A stretch of DNA of 47,806 nucleotides from Flavobacterium sp. (GTDB lineage: Bacteria > Bacteroidota > Bacteroidia > Flavobacteriales > Flavobacteriaceae), in NCBI RefSeq assembly GCF_027533505.1, contig NZ_JAPZUB010000069.1, positions 1 through 47,806 of the forward strand, given 5' to 3'. The notes under the pieces were generated by a model that was given only the letters and a program-made list of their open reading frames with translations, was not told the DNA's origin and did no database searches. Below, in pieces: positions 1 to 8,790 of the stretch. Within the stretch, counting starts at the first letter, position 1. Every line of letters starts with the position of its first letter. Made by a program: the position numbers and the translations under genes.

Positions 1-129
1 TGGTATGCGCTAAAATCAATCATAAATGAAAGTCAAAGTCCGCTAAAGAAAACCGTGTTGTTAATAGCTACATCATTCTCCGCATGGTATGAATTTAAAA
101 ACATAATAAATTTACCGTATATTAATTAG
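1..129 (+). CDS. C-terminal end of a truncated gene of unknown function
   Basis: Frame 1 is open from the first base to a TAG at 127-129 and gives 42 residues, with a hydrophobic stretch in the middle (VLLIATSFSAW) and an asparagine-rich end. The start lies outside the window. The gene would converge on the serine hydrolase that ends at 266. No family is recognisable from so short a piece. The support is only an uninterrupted frame in AT-rich DNA, so it could be chance. Confidence 0.35.
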   Translation, partial: WYALKSIINESQSPLKKTVLLIATSFSAWYEFKNIINLPYIN

Positions 130-265
130 ACCATAGCCTAATCAATGTATTTATTTATAATATTGATTATATAGCACAAGAGCATTACTTTTTTCATTAA
201 CCAAAAACCTACATGAGTTGCGCCAAAAAAGATCCGAATTTTGCCCGATAAATTCCCTTTATTGA

Positions 266-1276
266 TTAAAGAGCTTGTGGTGATTGCCCCCCCAGATTGC
301 GATAAACAACCGCAGAAATTTGTTTCAAAACCTCAGGCAACGTTCTAAAATCATTACCTTTTGTCATAACGGTGAGTAAGTAAGTCTTGTCTTGGGTGTA
401 AACGACCACGGTTTCATGCAACTGTTTTTCCACCATATCACCTGCTTCTCCAAATTTGTGAAAACAATCAATATTGTTAGGAATTCCCGCCAATACACCT
501 TGTTTAAATTCCGATTTACTTAATAAAGAAGCTGCGTATTCAGAATCTTTACTCGTGAGATAGGAGGCATTATATAAGGCTCGCATGAATAAAGAAATTT
601 CGTAAGAAGTGATAAAATAATCCGTGGCATTCCAATCAGGAGCGGCCAGCCCTAAATCGGTAAAAACATTTTTAAATACTTCTACATCGATATTTTCATT
701 CAAAAGATACGTGGCATTATTGTCAGAATAAACAATCATGTAGTACAAAAGTTCACGAATAGAATACGATTTACCAAATTCAATCGATTTTGAAGTAAAC
801 AAAGGCTTTTTATCGGCTTTGTATATTTTGTTGAAAAGAATTTTTTTGTCCAATAATCCTGGATTTTTTTCATTCATCTTTAAAAAAGCAATCAACTCAG
901 GTACTTTCAAAAGCGAACCAGGTTTAAACTTTTCCTCCAAATTGATTCCCATCCAATCATTGGTACTGTAATCCTTGAGGTATACAGAGGCAGACTTAAT
1001 CACATTTTTTTGTTGAAAGGCCTGAATAATATTTTGCACCTCTGCCTTCATTGAAACCATGTCTGATGATTCATCAAGATCAACATACAATAATGGCTTA
1101 ACAAAACGATATCCCTCCAATCGTTTTACTTGTAAGGTATTGGCTACACGAGTTGAAGTTTCACTTGTTTTTTCATTAAAAAAATGGTGGGTAACAAAGT
1201 AAGTGGCTATAACTGAGATAAATACTAAAACAGAAACGTATTTAAAGTTAATTTTAAAATTTAAGATTCGGGTCAT
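266..1276 (-). CDS. Serine hydrolase of the class A beta-lactamase-like family
   Basis: The 336-residue protein has one N-terminal membrane segment (about residues 12-30), so it is probably anchored with its catalytic domain outside the inner membrane. Three penicillin-recognising positions are visible: the SxxK nucleophile motif SLLK at 121-124, SDN at 184-186, and KFG at 274-276 where KTG or KSG is usual. The fold matches the beta-lactamase2 family of serine hydrolases. The altered third motif and the lack of an obvious class A omega-loop glutamate argue against a resistance beta-lactamase; a peptidase or an enzyme acting on cell-wall precursors is more likely. It is divergent from porX, with its own candidate promoter at 1301-1332. 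The family call is firm; the substrate is unknown. Confidence 0.8.
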   Translation of the reverse strand: MTRILNFKINFKYVSVLVFISVIATYFVTHHFFNEKTSETSTRVANTLQVKRLEGYRFVKPLLYVDLDESSDMVSMKAEVQNIIQAFQQKNVIKSASVYLKDYSTNDWMGINLEEKFKPGSLLKVPELIAFLKMNEKNPGLLDKKILFNKIYKADKKPLFTSKSIEFGKSYSIRELLYYMIVYSDNNATYLLNENIDVEVFKNVFTDLGLAAPDWNATDYFITSYEISLFMRALYNASYLTSKDSEYAASLLSKSEFKQGVLAGIPNNIDCFHKFGEAGDMVEKQLHETVVVYTQDKTYLLTVMTKGNDFRTLPEVLKQISAVVYRNLGGQSPQAL

Positions 1277-1300
1277 TTTCTAATTTGAATTCTAATATCG

Positions 1301-1332
1301 CAAAAATAGGATATTAATTATGAAGAAAACAA
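1301..1332 (-). promoter_or_regulatory. Candidate Bacteroidota promoter of the serine hydrolase
   Basis: On the minus strand a TATTTTTG (-7 type TAnnTTTG, 1301-1308) lies 21 bp from a TTG (1330-1332), about 25 bp upstream of the ATG. The spacing fits the flavobacterial -33/-7 promoter. Confidence 0.5.
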
Positions 1333-1489
1333 CACAATTCTCACTCAAAATTGTTAATTTCTCAGTGAAAGGGAAGCATATAGCTTTAAAGGAGTTAGCG
1401 CTAACAAAGTGCAATACGCTCTATTTTTTATACAATTTTTACGAATTTTATCGTTTTAGGAATAGTAACTTGCACGAAAATAAAACCGC

Positions 1490-3043
1490 ATGAATCCGAT
1501 AAAAATTCTTTGGGTCGACGATGAAATCGATTTACTCAAACCCCATATCCTCTTTCTTGAACAAAAAAGCTACCACGTAACGACGTGTAACAACGGTCGT
1601 GATGCCTTGGATATTTTTCAAGATGAAAATTTTGACGTGGTCTTTTTGGATGAAAATATGCCCGGCTTGTCGGGTTTGGAAGTCCTTTCGGAAATGAAAG
1701 AAAAAAAGTCATCCACGCCCATAATCATGATTACCAAGAGTGAAGAAGAATTTATCATGGAAGAGGCCATTGGTTCTAAAATCGCCGATTACCTTATCAA
1801 ACCCGTCAATCCCAATCAAATTCTTTTGAGTTTGAAGAAAATCCTAGACCATTCGCGACTTATCTCAGAAAAAACAACCTTAGATTACCAAAAAGAATTC
1901 CGAAAAATTGCCCTGGATATGGGCATGGCACGTTCGTTTACTGATTGGTTTGAAGTCTATAAAAAGTTATTGTTTTGGGAATTAGAATTGGAACGCACCG
2001 AAGATTCCAACCTAATTAATATCCTGGAATCGCAAAAACAAGAAGCCAATTTCCAATTTGGAAAATTTATTGAACGGAATTACGAAGATTGGTTTGATTC
2101 CAAAGCCGATAAACCGGTTCTCTCACATACGGTGTTTAGAGAATGGGTGGTGCCCGAATTGGTTAAAAAGGAAAAACCGATTTTATTTTTAGTTGTTGAT
2201 AATATGCGCTATGACCAATGGAAAGCCATGGAGTCTTCGGTAAATACTTACTATAAAGTCGAAAAAGAACTCCCCTATTTTGCTATGTTACCTACCGCAA
2301 CACAATATGCGCGAAATGCTTTATTCTCGGGACTGTTACCTTCTGAAATGGAAAAACAGTTTCCTCAGTATTGGAAAAATGACACCGATGAAGGAGGAAA
2401 AAATAATTTTGAAGCCGAATTTTTAACCGCCCACTTAAAACGATTGGGCTTAAACATTAAACACGATTACTTTAAGATAACAAATTTTCAAACCGGAAAA
2501 AAATTAGCCGAAAATTTCCGAGGGTTAAAAGACAATCAATTGGTAGCTGTCGTCTACAATTTTGTGGACATGCTGTCGCATGCCAAAACGGAAATGGAAG
2601 TGGTAAAAGAATTGGCTTCCGATGACAAAGCCTACCGTTCACTCACCTTGAGTTGGTTTAAAAATTCTCCTCTCTTGGAAATCATTCAACAAGCCCAAAA
2701 GTTAGGTTTTAAACTTATCATCACCACCGACCATGGCACCATCAATGTGAAAAATCCATCGAAAGTCATAGGCGATAAAAATACGAGTCTCAACTTACGC
2801 TATAAAACCGGAAGAAGTCTCACCTATGAAGACAAAGATGTTTTTGTGGTAAAAGATCCCAAAAAAGTAGGATTGCCAGCCATAAACATGAGTAGCTCGT
2901 TTATTTTTGCGAAAAACGATTTATTTTTGGCTTATGTAAATAACTACAATCATTACGTTAGTTATTACCGAAATACCTACCAACATGGCGGTATTTCCCT
3001 GGAAGAAATGATTATTCCGTTTATTGTTTTAAATCCGAGATAA
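1490..3043 (+). CDS. porX: PorX-type response regulator with PglZ domain, type IX secretion regulator
   Basis: The 517-residue protein has a receiver domain (about 1-120) followed by a helical linker and a PglZ domain of the alkaline phosphatase superfamily (about 205-517). The receiver shows acidic residues D10-D11, phosphoacceptor D54 and the conserved lysine K104 in KPVNP. The PglZ domain keeps a full metal and catalytic set: D237, T271, D360, H364, D414-H415 and H499. Known PorX proteins work with the kinase PorY, control type IX secretion genes, and have zinc-dependent phosphodiesterase activity on oligonucleotides; length and architecture match. tsaE begins 3 bp after the stop codon, so the two are probably cotranscribed. 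PorY and the por structural genes are not in this window. Confidence 0.93.
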   Translation: MNPIKILWVDDEIDLLKPHILFLEQKSYHVTTCNNGRDALDIFQDENFDVVFLDENMPGLSGLEVLSEMKEKKSSTPIIMITKSEEEFIMEEAIGSKIADYLIKPVNPNQILLSLKKILDHSRLISEKTTLDYQKEFRKIALDMGMARSFTDWFEVYKKLLFWELELERTEDSNLINILESQKQEANFQFGKFIERNYEDWFDSKADKPVLSHTVFREWVVPELVKKEKPILFLVVDNMRYDQWKAMESSVNTYYKVEKELPYFAMLPTATQYARNALFSGLLPSEMEKQFPQYWKNDTDEGGKNNFEAEFLTAHLKRLGLNIKHDYFKITNFQTGKKLAENFRGLKDNQLVAVVYNFVDMLSHAKTEMEVVKELASDDKAYRSLTLSWFKNSPLLEIIQQAQKLGFKLIITTDHGTINVKNPSKVIGDKNTSLNLRYKTGRSLTYEDKDVFVVKDPKKVGLPAINMSSSFIFAKNDLFLAYVNNYNHYVSYYRNTYQHGGISLEEMIIPFIVLNPR

Positions 3044-3046
3044 CCT

Positions 3047-3460
3047 ATGGAAATTCTTTTTTCATTGGATGAAATTGCGCAAGTGGCTCAAAAAATACTA
3101 CGCGAAAATCCTGCGAAAGTTATCGTATTCAATGGCCCAATAGGCGCCGGTAAAACCACTCTTATCAAGGTTTTATCACAAACTTTGGGCGTTAACGATG
3201 CCACGAGCAGTCCCACTTTTTCCCTAGTTAATGAATACGAAAATCAACAAGGAGAGAAAATTTATCATTTTGACATGTATCGCTTAAAATCGGAAATGGA
3301 AGCGCTCGACTTTGGGATTGAAGATTACTTGTATTCGGGGCATTGGTGTTTTATCGAATGGGCAGAAAAAATTCCCAACCTTTTGCCAGCGCAATATGCC
3401 CGAATTGATTTGAGTGTGCTCCCAGATGGAAAAAGAAAATTGACGTTGCAGGTCTCGTAG
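3047..3460 (+). CDS. tsaE: tRNA threonylcarbamoyladenosine biosynthesis ATPase TsaE
   Basis: The 137-residue P-loop protein has Walker A GPIGAGKTT at 30-38, the family sequence SSPTF at 54-58 and the conserved EWAEK at 104-108. TsaE is the ATPase of the complex with TsaB and TsaD that places threonylcarbamoyl on A37 of ANN-decoding tRNAs in the cytoplasm. Length is normal for the family. It follows porX by 3 bp, and an alanine dehydrogenase-like gene starts 34 bp downstream on the same strand. TsaB and TsaD are not in the window. Confidence 0.95.
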   Translation: MEILFSLDEIAQVAQKILRENPAKVIVFNGPIGAGKTTLIKVLSQTLGVNDATSSPTFSLVNEYENQQGEKIYHFDMYRLKSEMEALDFGIEDYLYSGHWCFIEWAEKIPNLLPAQYARIDLSVLPDGKRKLTLQVS

Positions 3461-3494
3461 ATTTTTTATACTTTAGAAGAAAATATAGTACGGT

Positions 3495-4688
3495 ATGCCA
3501 CTGACCCCTTTCAGTCCGGAACAATTAATTCCTCAAGAAGAAAAATTAGAAATTGCGCGCCATAAATCGGAATTATTTATTGGAATTCCCAAAGAGACGA
3601 GTTACCAAGAACGACGTATCTGTCTCACGCCCGACGCCGTAAATTCATTGACTTCGCATGGCCATCGAGTACTGATGGAAGCAGGTGCAGGGTTAAGCTC
3701 CAGCTACACCGACAACGAATACCGTGATGCGGGCGCTGAAATTACTAACGACACCCAAAAAGTTTTTTGTTGTCCCATGCTTTTAAAGGTGGAACCTCCT
3801 ACCATGGCTGAGATTGAAATGATGCAACCCGGGACGATACTAATTTCAGCCTTGCAAATTAAAACACGAAAGAAAGAATACTTTGAGGCCTTGTCCAAGA
3901 AAAAAATAACCGCCTTAGCATTTGAATATATTAAAGATGAAGACGGTTCGTATCCCGCTGTAAAATCGCTTAGTGAAATTGCAGGCACCGCATCGATACT
4001 CATTGCTGCCGAGTTAATGATCAATAATAGTTTTGGGAAAGGACTTTTGTTTGGAAATATAAATGGAGTTCCCCCAACGGATGTTGTGATTATTGGAGCA
4101 GGAACCGTAGGCGAATTTGCTGCGCGTACCGCTATTGGTTTGGGAGCCAATGTTAAAGTGTTTGACAATTCAATCACCAAATTACGCCGTTTACAAAACA
4201 ACCTCAGTCAGCGGGTTTTTACGTCTACTATCGAACCCAAAGCATTACAAAAAGCGCTACGCCGCTGTGATGTGGCCATTGGTGCAATGCGCGGAAAAGA
4301 CCGTTGCCCTGTAGTTGTCACAGAAGGTATGGTCGATTTAATGAAAAAAGGGGCGGTCATCGTAGATGTAAGTATCGATACGGGAGGTTGCTTTGAAACC
4401 TCAGAGATTACCACTCATGAAAAGCCTACTTTTATTAAAAATGATGTCATCCATTATTGTGTTCCCAATATTCCGTCGCGGTATTCAAAAACAGCTTCCC
4501 TTTCTATCAGCAACATCATCATGCCGTATTTGTTACAAATCGCAGAGGATGGCGGCATGGAAAATGCATTGCGATTGAGTAAAGGATTGAAAAATGGAGT
4601 GTATTACTATCATGGAATTTTAACCAATAAATCTATTGGAGATTGGTTTCATTTACCCGATAGCGACATTAATTTAATTGTATTTTAA
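3495..4688 (+). CDS. ald: Alanine dehydrogenase-like NAD(P)-dependent enzyme
   Basis: The 397-residue protein belongs to the alanine dehydrogenase/PNT family, which interconverts L-alanine and pyruvate with NADH and ammonium. The Rossmann motif GAGTVG is at 201-206. Putative substrate residues are R41 (RRICLTP), K98 (LLKVEPP) and D295 (DVSIDTGGCF). The position that in well-studied alanine dehydrogenases carries the catalytic histidine (in a YLHLA-like segment) appears here as Q121 (SALQIK), so the catalysed reaction is uncertain. An N-terminal extension of about 25 residues makes it longer than the usual 370. Start ATG 3495 gives the full domain. It probably reads through from porX-tsaE. Confidence 0.8.
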   Translation: MPLTPFSPEQLIPQEEKLEIARHKSELFIGIPKETSYQERRICLTPDAVNSLTSHGHRVLMEAGAGLSSSYTDNEYRDAGAEITNDTQKVFCCPMLLKVEPPTMAEIEMMQPGTILISALQIKTRKKEYFEALSKKKITALAFEYIKDEDGSYPAVKSLSEIAGTASILIAAELMINNSFGKGLLFGNINGVPPTDVVIIGAGTVGEFAARTAIGLGANVKVFDNSITKLRRLQNNLSQRVFTSTIEPKALQKALRRCDVAIGAMRGKDRCPVVVTEGMVDLMKKGAVIVDVSIDTGGCFETSEITTHEKPTFIKNDVIHYCVPNIPSRYSKTASLSISNIIMPYLLQIAEDGGMENALRLSKGLKNGVYYYHGILTNKSIGDWFHLPDSDINLIVF

Positions 4689-4711
4689 TACCGTTTCGGC
4701 TTGAGATTTTT

Positions 4712-4719
4712 TACTTTTG
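4712..4719 (+). promoter_or_regulatory. Candidate -7 promoter element (TACTTTTG)
   Basis: An exact TAnnTTTG match lies 13 bp before the ATG at 4733. No clear -33 TTTG is seen at the usual distance. Confidence 0.4.
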
Positions 4720-4732
4720 CTAAAAATATGTT

Positions 4733-5128
4733 ATGAAATTTTATCAACGCCTCGCCTACTATAGTTTTGGAGTTTTACTAGGTGCCCTTTTTGTCGCTTT
4801 CGTCTTAACAGGCAAAGAGACCCGTTGTAGTTATTTTCCAAACGAACGCGTACTCAATAACATTCGCACTAAACCCTTAAAATACAGTCTAGAAGCCTCA
4901 CGGAAACTCGCGGAAGATTGGATTGATACCATTGATATTAAAAATACCTTAACCTATGGCGATGTAGATTTTGATAAAAGTAATGTGAAATTTGAGGAGG
5001 GTAAATTGTACTGGATTGAAGGATATACCACGCAAAAAGACACGATTCAATTAAAAATTGTGAACTATGAAACCCGAGCGGTTTTAGAAGACATTATTCG
5101 GTTAAAAACAAAAAAGAATGTACCTTAA
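4733..5128 (+). CDS. Small membrane-anchored protein, possibly DUF4258 family
   Basis: The 131-residue protein has one N-terminal hydrophobic segment (about 9-27) and a soluble remainder with the sequence TRCSYFPNERVL just after it. From memory it resembles a flavobacterial family annotated DUF4258 that often sits beside the porX-tsaE-ald group, but I cannot verify that. ATG 4733 is chosen because the ATG at 4728 is followed at once by a stop. The gene has its own -7 element and ends at a bidirectional terminator. Function is unknown. Confidence 0.8.
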   Translation: MKFYQRLAYYSFGVLLGALFVAFVLTGKETRCSYFPNERVLNNIRTKPLKYSLEASRKLAEDWIDTIDIKNTLTYGDVDFDKSNVKFEEGKLYWIEGYTTQKDTIQLKIVNYETRAVLEDIIRLKTKKNVP

Positions 5129-5129
5129 A

Positions 5130-5154
5130 AAAATCCGGCGTATCACCGGATTTT
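5130..5154. terminator. Bidirectional intrinsic terminator
   Basis: Perfect 9-bp stem AAAATCCGG/CCGGATTTT with a 7-nt loop, A-tract on one side and T-tract on the other, between two convergent genes. Confidence 0.85.
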
Positions 5155-5156
5155 CT

Positions 5157-6197
5157 TTATTTAATAAATTCTATTTTTTGAACTTCCTCCGCATTAACGC
5201 TGTCAAAGAATCCTTGTTCACTCATCCACTCGTCACTAAATACCTTACTCATGTAGCGTGAACCGTGATCAGGGAATACAATAACCACATTACTTTCAGC
5301 CGTAAATTCACCTTCTTCAGCAAACTGTTTTACCGCTTGAAAGGCAGCTCCACTGGTATATCCAACAAACAAGCCTTCTTTCTTGGCAATTTCACGAGCC
5401 GTATGTGCACTTTCTTCGTCACTTACTTTCATGAACTTGTCAATGACATCAAAGTCTGTGGCCGTAGGAATCAAATTTTTACCCAAACCTTCTATACGAT
5501 AGGGGTAAATCTCTGCAGTATCGAATTCTTTAGTTTCGTGGTATTTTTTTAAAACAGATCCAAAAGCATCCACCCCTAAAATACGTATGGATGGATTTTT
5601 TTCTTTCAAAAAACGAGCGGTTCCCGAGATGGTGCCACCTGTTCCACTACAAGCCACTAGATGCGTTATCTGACCCCCGGTTTGCTCCCATATTTCAGGC
5701 CCTGTAGTATTGTAATGCGCATCAACATTCAAATCATTGAAATACTGATTAATGTAGACGGAACCCTTTGTTTCCTCATGCAATCGCTTAGCTACAGAGT
5801 AATACGAACGCTCATCATCAGCAGAAACGTGGGCGGGACAAACATAAACTTTAGCGCCCATGGAACGCAACATATCAATCTTATCCTTCGAGGATTTGGA
5901 ACTTACCGCCAAGATGCAATCATACCCTTTGATAATGCTCACCATGGCTAAACTGAAGCCCGTATTTCCCGAAGTAGTTTCAATAATGGTATCGCCCGGT
6001 TTAAGTATTCCTCGGCGTTCGGCTTCTTCAATAATGTATAAGGCAATTCGGTCTTTGGTGGAATGCCCCGGATTGAATGCTTCAACCTTAGCAAAGAAAT
6101 TTCCTGAAAGATGCTCAGCAATCCTATTGAGTCGAATAATCGGAGTATTCCCTATTAATTCGAGTACATTATTGTAGGCTTTTATTGTTTCTTTCAT
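5157..6197 (-). CDS. Cysteine synthase/cystathionine beta-synthase-like PLP enzyme
   Basis: The 346-residue fold type II PLP enzyme has the PLP lysine K48 in STKDR (46-50) and the substrate/phosphate loop TSGNTG (75-80), plus a glycine-rich GTGGTISG loop that would bind PLP phosphate. Family members replace the hydroxyl or acetoxy group of an activated serine with sulfide or homocysteine. At this length it lacks a C-terminal CBS domain pair. Whether it is an O-acetylserine sulfhydrylase or a cystathionine beta-synthase cannot be settled from sequence alone. The start is placed at ATG 6197 (MKETIKAY) because 12 upstream in-frame residues do not resemble the family. Confidence 0.88.
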   Translation of the reverse strand: MKETIKAYNNVLELIGNTPIIRLNRIAEHLSGNFFAKVEAFNPGHSTKDRIALYIIEEAERRGILKPGDTIIETTSGNTGFSLAMVSIIKGYDCILAVSSKSSKDKIDMLRSMGAKVYVCPAHVSADDERSYYSVAKRLHEETKGSVYINQYFNDLNVDAHYNTTGPEIWEQTGGQITHLVACSGTGGTISGTARFLKEKNPSIRILGVDAFGSVLKKYHETKEFDTAEIYPYRIEGLGKNLIPTATDFDVIDKFMKVSDEESAHTAREIAKKEGLFVGYTSGAAFQAVKQFAEEGEFTAESNVVIVFPDHGSRYMSKVFSDEWMSEQGFFDSVNAEEVQKIEFIK

Positions 6198-6256
6198 AAA
6201 AAACAGATTAGCGTCAGGGAATTCGATTAGCAATCCTAGAATGTCCCCAAACCTTG

Positions 6257-6264
6257 CAAATTTA
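6257..6264 (-). promoter_or_regulatory. Candidate -7 element (TAAATTTG)
   Basis: TAnnTTTG match on the minus strand, about 60 bp upstream of the cysteine-synthase-like gene. No -33 partner is evident. Confidence 0.35.
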
Positions 6265-6279
6265 GTAAATTAATTTAAA

Positions 6280-8337
6280 CTAACTTTTAATTTTTTCTAA
6301 ATCCAATAAAAAAGCAAACTCTTTTGCCACCTCTTTTAGCGCTTCAAATCGGCCCGAAGCACCTCCATGCCCAGTCGCCATATTGGTGTCCAAAAACAAC
6401 TGATTCGCATCGGTTTTCATCGCCCTCAATTTTGCCACCCATTTGGCGGGTTCCCAGTATTGTACCTGTGAATCATGCAATCCGGTTGAAATGTACATGT
6501 GTGGATAATCCTGAGCACAAACATTATCATAAGGCGAATACGACAACATATAGTCGTAATACACTTTATCATTGGGATTGCCCCATTCGTCATATTCTCC
6601 CGTCGTCAAGGGAATTGTGTCGTCCAACATCGTAGTCACTACATCCACAAAGGGCACTTGAGCGATGATTCCGTGAAATAAATCGGGACGCATATTGGCA
6701 ACGGCTCCCACCAACAAACCACCCGCTGATCCGCCTTCTGCATACAAATGCGATTCACTGGTATACCGCTCTTGGATTAAAAATGCAGCACAATTGATAA
6801 AATCGGTAAATGTATTTCGTTTTTCCAATAATTTTCCCGTTTCATACCATCGTCGGCCCAAATCCTCTCCCCCTCGCACATGCGCCATAGCATAAACAAA
6901 CCCACGGTCTAAAAGACTTAACCGAGTAGTTGAAAAATAAGGCTCTAGCGTAACACCATAGGAACCATAGCCGTAGAGCAACAGCGGATTAGATTGATTT
7001 TTTTGAAGTCCTTTTTTGTATACCAAAGAAATGGGCACTTGAACACCGTCGTCTGCAGTGGCCCATATACGCTCTTCGATATAATTGTGCTTATCAAAAT
7101 CTCCACCCAACACTTCTTGCTCCTTCAAAATTCGTTTTTCGCGCGTGATCATGTTAAACTCAATCACCGAGGCCGGAGTGGCCAACGATTGATACGCATA
7201 CCGAAGCCACGGCGTGTCAAAATCAACGTTGGTCGTTGTATAAGCAGTATACGTCTCTGAAGCAAACGGAAGGTATTCATCCATAGTACCATCCCAACGA
7301 ATAATGCGCAATGCATTTAACCCATTATACCGCTCGGAGACCACCAAAAAATCGCTAAAAATATCAATGCCCTCCAACAAAACATCCTCCCGATGCGGCA
7401 ACACATCAACCCAATGTGGTAATGCAGTGTGCGCGACTTCTGTTTTCATTAATTTAAAATTAGTCGCTTCATCTTTGTTGGTAAGTATGTAAAAATGCGA
7501 GCCATAATGCGATACCGAATACTCCAAACCCCGAACACGCGGCTGAAAAAGCTGGAAATCTGCCAAAGGCTGAGCGGCTTTTATAAATCGATACTCTGAA
7601 GTGAGCGTGCTTTCGGAGGCTATCATGATGTATTCGCGTGATTTGGACTTAAATACAGAAACGTCAAATGTAGCATCGGCTTCAAAATATACCTTTACGT
7701 CCTCGCTTGGATCAGCACCTAAAGCATGCCGGTAAATACTATCCGAACGCAATGTTTTAGGGTCTTTTCGACTGTAAAACAAGTATTTTCCATCTGCCGA
7801 CCAAACCGCGCCACCTGTAGTATTATCTATAGCGTAGGGTAAAATTTCACCGGTTTCAAGATTTTTTATTTGAATGCTGTACTGACGTCGGGAGACTGTA
7901 TCAACTCCAAACGACACCCAAACATTATCTTCACTGATGGATAAACCTGTCAAATGAAAATAGGAATGCCCTTTTGCCATTTCGTTGGCATCAAACAGCA
8001 GCCGTTCTGGAGCTTCCATGCTTCCCTGTCGTCGGGTGTAGATTGGATAATCGCCTCCTTTTTCAAAACGTGTAATGTAATAATATCCATTGTAAAAATA
8101 AGGTACCGAACTATCGTCTTCTTTGATACGACGTTTCATTTCAACAAATAATGCATCCTGCAATTCCTTGGTATGTGCCGTTGCTGCTTGATAATACGCA
8201 TTTTCTTGTTCCAAATAAGCAATAACTTCAGGATTTTCCCGATCATTCAACCAAAAATAATCATCAATTCGTTCGTGATCATGGTGAAAAAGACGGTGGG
8301 GATTTTTCTTCGCTTTGGGCGGTTGAAAAGTAGACAT
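6280..8337 (-). CDS. ptrB: Oligopeptidase B / S9A prolyl oligopeptidase family
   Basis: The 685-residue serine peptidase has an N-terminal beta-propeller gate (about 70-400) and a C-terminal alpha/beta hydrolase domain. The triad is S537 in GGSAGG, D622 in GLHDSQV and H657 in ATGHGG, almost the same numbering as E. coli oligopeptidase B. These enzymes cleave short peptides after basic residues, while prolyl oligopeptidases cut after proline; the overall pattern fits oligopeptidase B better. ATG 8337 (MSTFQPPKAKK) is preferred because the 65 longer in-frame residues overlap the divergent promoter region. No signal peptide is seen from this start, so it is probably cytoplasmic. Confidence 0.9.
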   Translation of the reverse strand: MSTFQPPKAKKNPHRLFHHDHERIDDYFWLNDRENPEVIAYLEQENAYYQAATAHTKELQDALFVEMKRRIKEDDSSVPYFYNGYYYITRFEKGGDYPIYTRRQGSMEAPERLLFDANEMAKGHSYFHLTGLSISEDNVWVSFGVDTVSRRQYSIQIKNLETGEILPYAIDNTTGGAVWSADGKYLFYSRKDPKTLRSDSIYRHALGADPSEDVKVYFEADATFDVSVFKSKSREYIMIASESTLTSEYRFIKAAQPLADFQLFQPRVRGLEYSVSHYGSHFYILTNKDEATNFKLMKTEVAHTALPHWVDVLPHREDVLLEGIDIFSDFLVVSERYNGLNALRIIRWDGTMDEYLPFASETYTAYTTTNVDFDTPWLRYAYQSLATPASVIEFNMITREKRILKEQEVLGGDFDKHNYIEERIWATADDGVQVPISLVYKKGLQKNQSNPLLLYGYGSYGVTLEPYFSTTRLSLLDRGFVYAMAHVRGGEDLGRRWYETGKLLEKRNTFTDFINCAAFLIQERYTSESHLYAEGGSAGGLLVGAVANMRPDLFHGIIAQVPFVDVVTTMLDDTIPLTTGEYDEWGNPNDKVYYDYMLSYSPYDNVCAQDYPHMYISTGLHDSQVQYWEPAKWVAKLRAMKTDANQLFLDTNMATGHGGASGRFEALKEVAKEFAFLLDLEKIKS

Positions 8338-8357
8338 AAGAAATAAACTAATTTTTG

Positions 8358-8365
8358 CAAAGATA
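8358..8365 (-). promoter_or_regulatory. Candidate -7 element of the oligopeptidase gene (TATCTTTG)
   Basis: Exact TAnnTTTG on the minus strand, 20 bp upstream of ATG 8337. It supports the shorter start. Confidence 0.45.
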
Positions 8366-8436
8366 CACCGCGAATACGGGCTATGATGAATGAAAAAACT
8401 TAAATTTTCAACCAATTCTTTAACAAGATTATTACG

Positions 8437-8444
8437 TACATTTG
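8437..8444 (+). promoter_or_regulatory. Candidate -7 element of the YbaB gene (TACATTTG)
   Basis: Exact TAnnTTTG match, 21 bp before ATG 8466. Confidence 0.45.
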
Positions 8445-8465
8445 TGTTACTAAAAGTAGAAAAAT

Positions 8466-8789
8466 ATGTTTGGAGATTTAATGGGAATGATGGGAAAATT
8501 ACAAGAAACCCAGCAAAAAATAGAAGAAACAAAGCAACGTTTAGCTACCGTTTATATCGATGAAAAAAGCAGTGATGGACTACTTGAAGTGACTTGCTCA
8601 GCCAATCGCATCATTCGGTCTATTGTAATTAACGAAGCGCTTTTAGAAGATAAAGAAATGCTCGAAGATTACTTAATTACGGTTCTCAATAAAGCGATTG
8701 AACGAGCGGGGCAAATTCAAGAAGCCGAGTTAGCCGCGGTCGCCAAAGAAGGACTTCCAAACATTCCGGGAATGAATTTATTCCGATAA
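8466..8789 (+). CDS. YbaB/EbfC family nucleoid-associated protein
   Basis: The 107-residue protein begins with the methionine- and glutamine-rich helix typical of YbaB ([17 protein letters not shown]), followed by a beta-sheet segment and a C-terminal helix ending in [10 protein letters not shown]. Family members form dimers that bind DNA without strong sequence preference. In many bacteria the gene is next to dnaX-recR, but here it stands just before a TauE/SafE permease, which starts 1 bp after its stop, so the two are likely cotranscribed. Confidence 0.9.
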   Translation: MFGDLMGMMGKLQETQQKIEETKQRLATVYIDEKSSDGLLEVTCSANRIIRSIVINEALLEDKEMLEDYLITVLNKAIERAGQIQEAELAAVAKEGLPNIPGMNLFR

Positions 8790-8790
8790 T

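Noticed and set aside
266..1276. Beta-lactam resistance gene
   Set aside because: The KTG motif and the catalytic glutamate expected of class A enzymes are missing, and no resistance context exists.
3704..4201. Long frame on the minus strand inside the alanine dehydrogenase gene
   Set aside because: It is a shadow of the ald coding sequence with no recognisable protein features.
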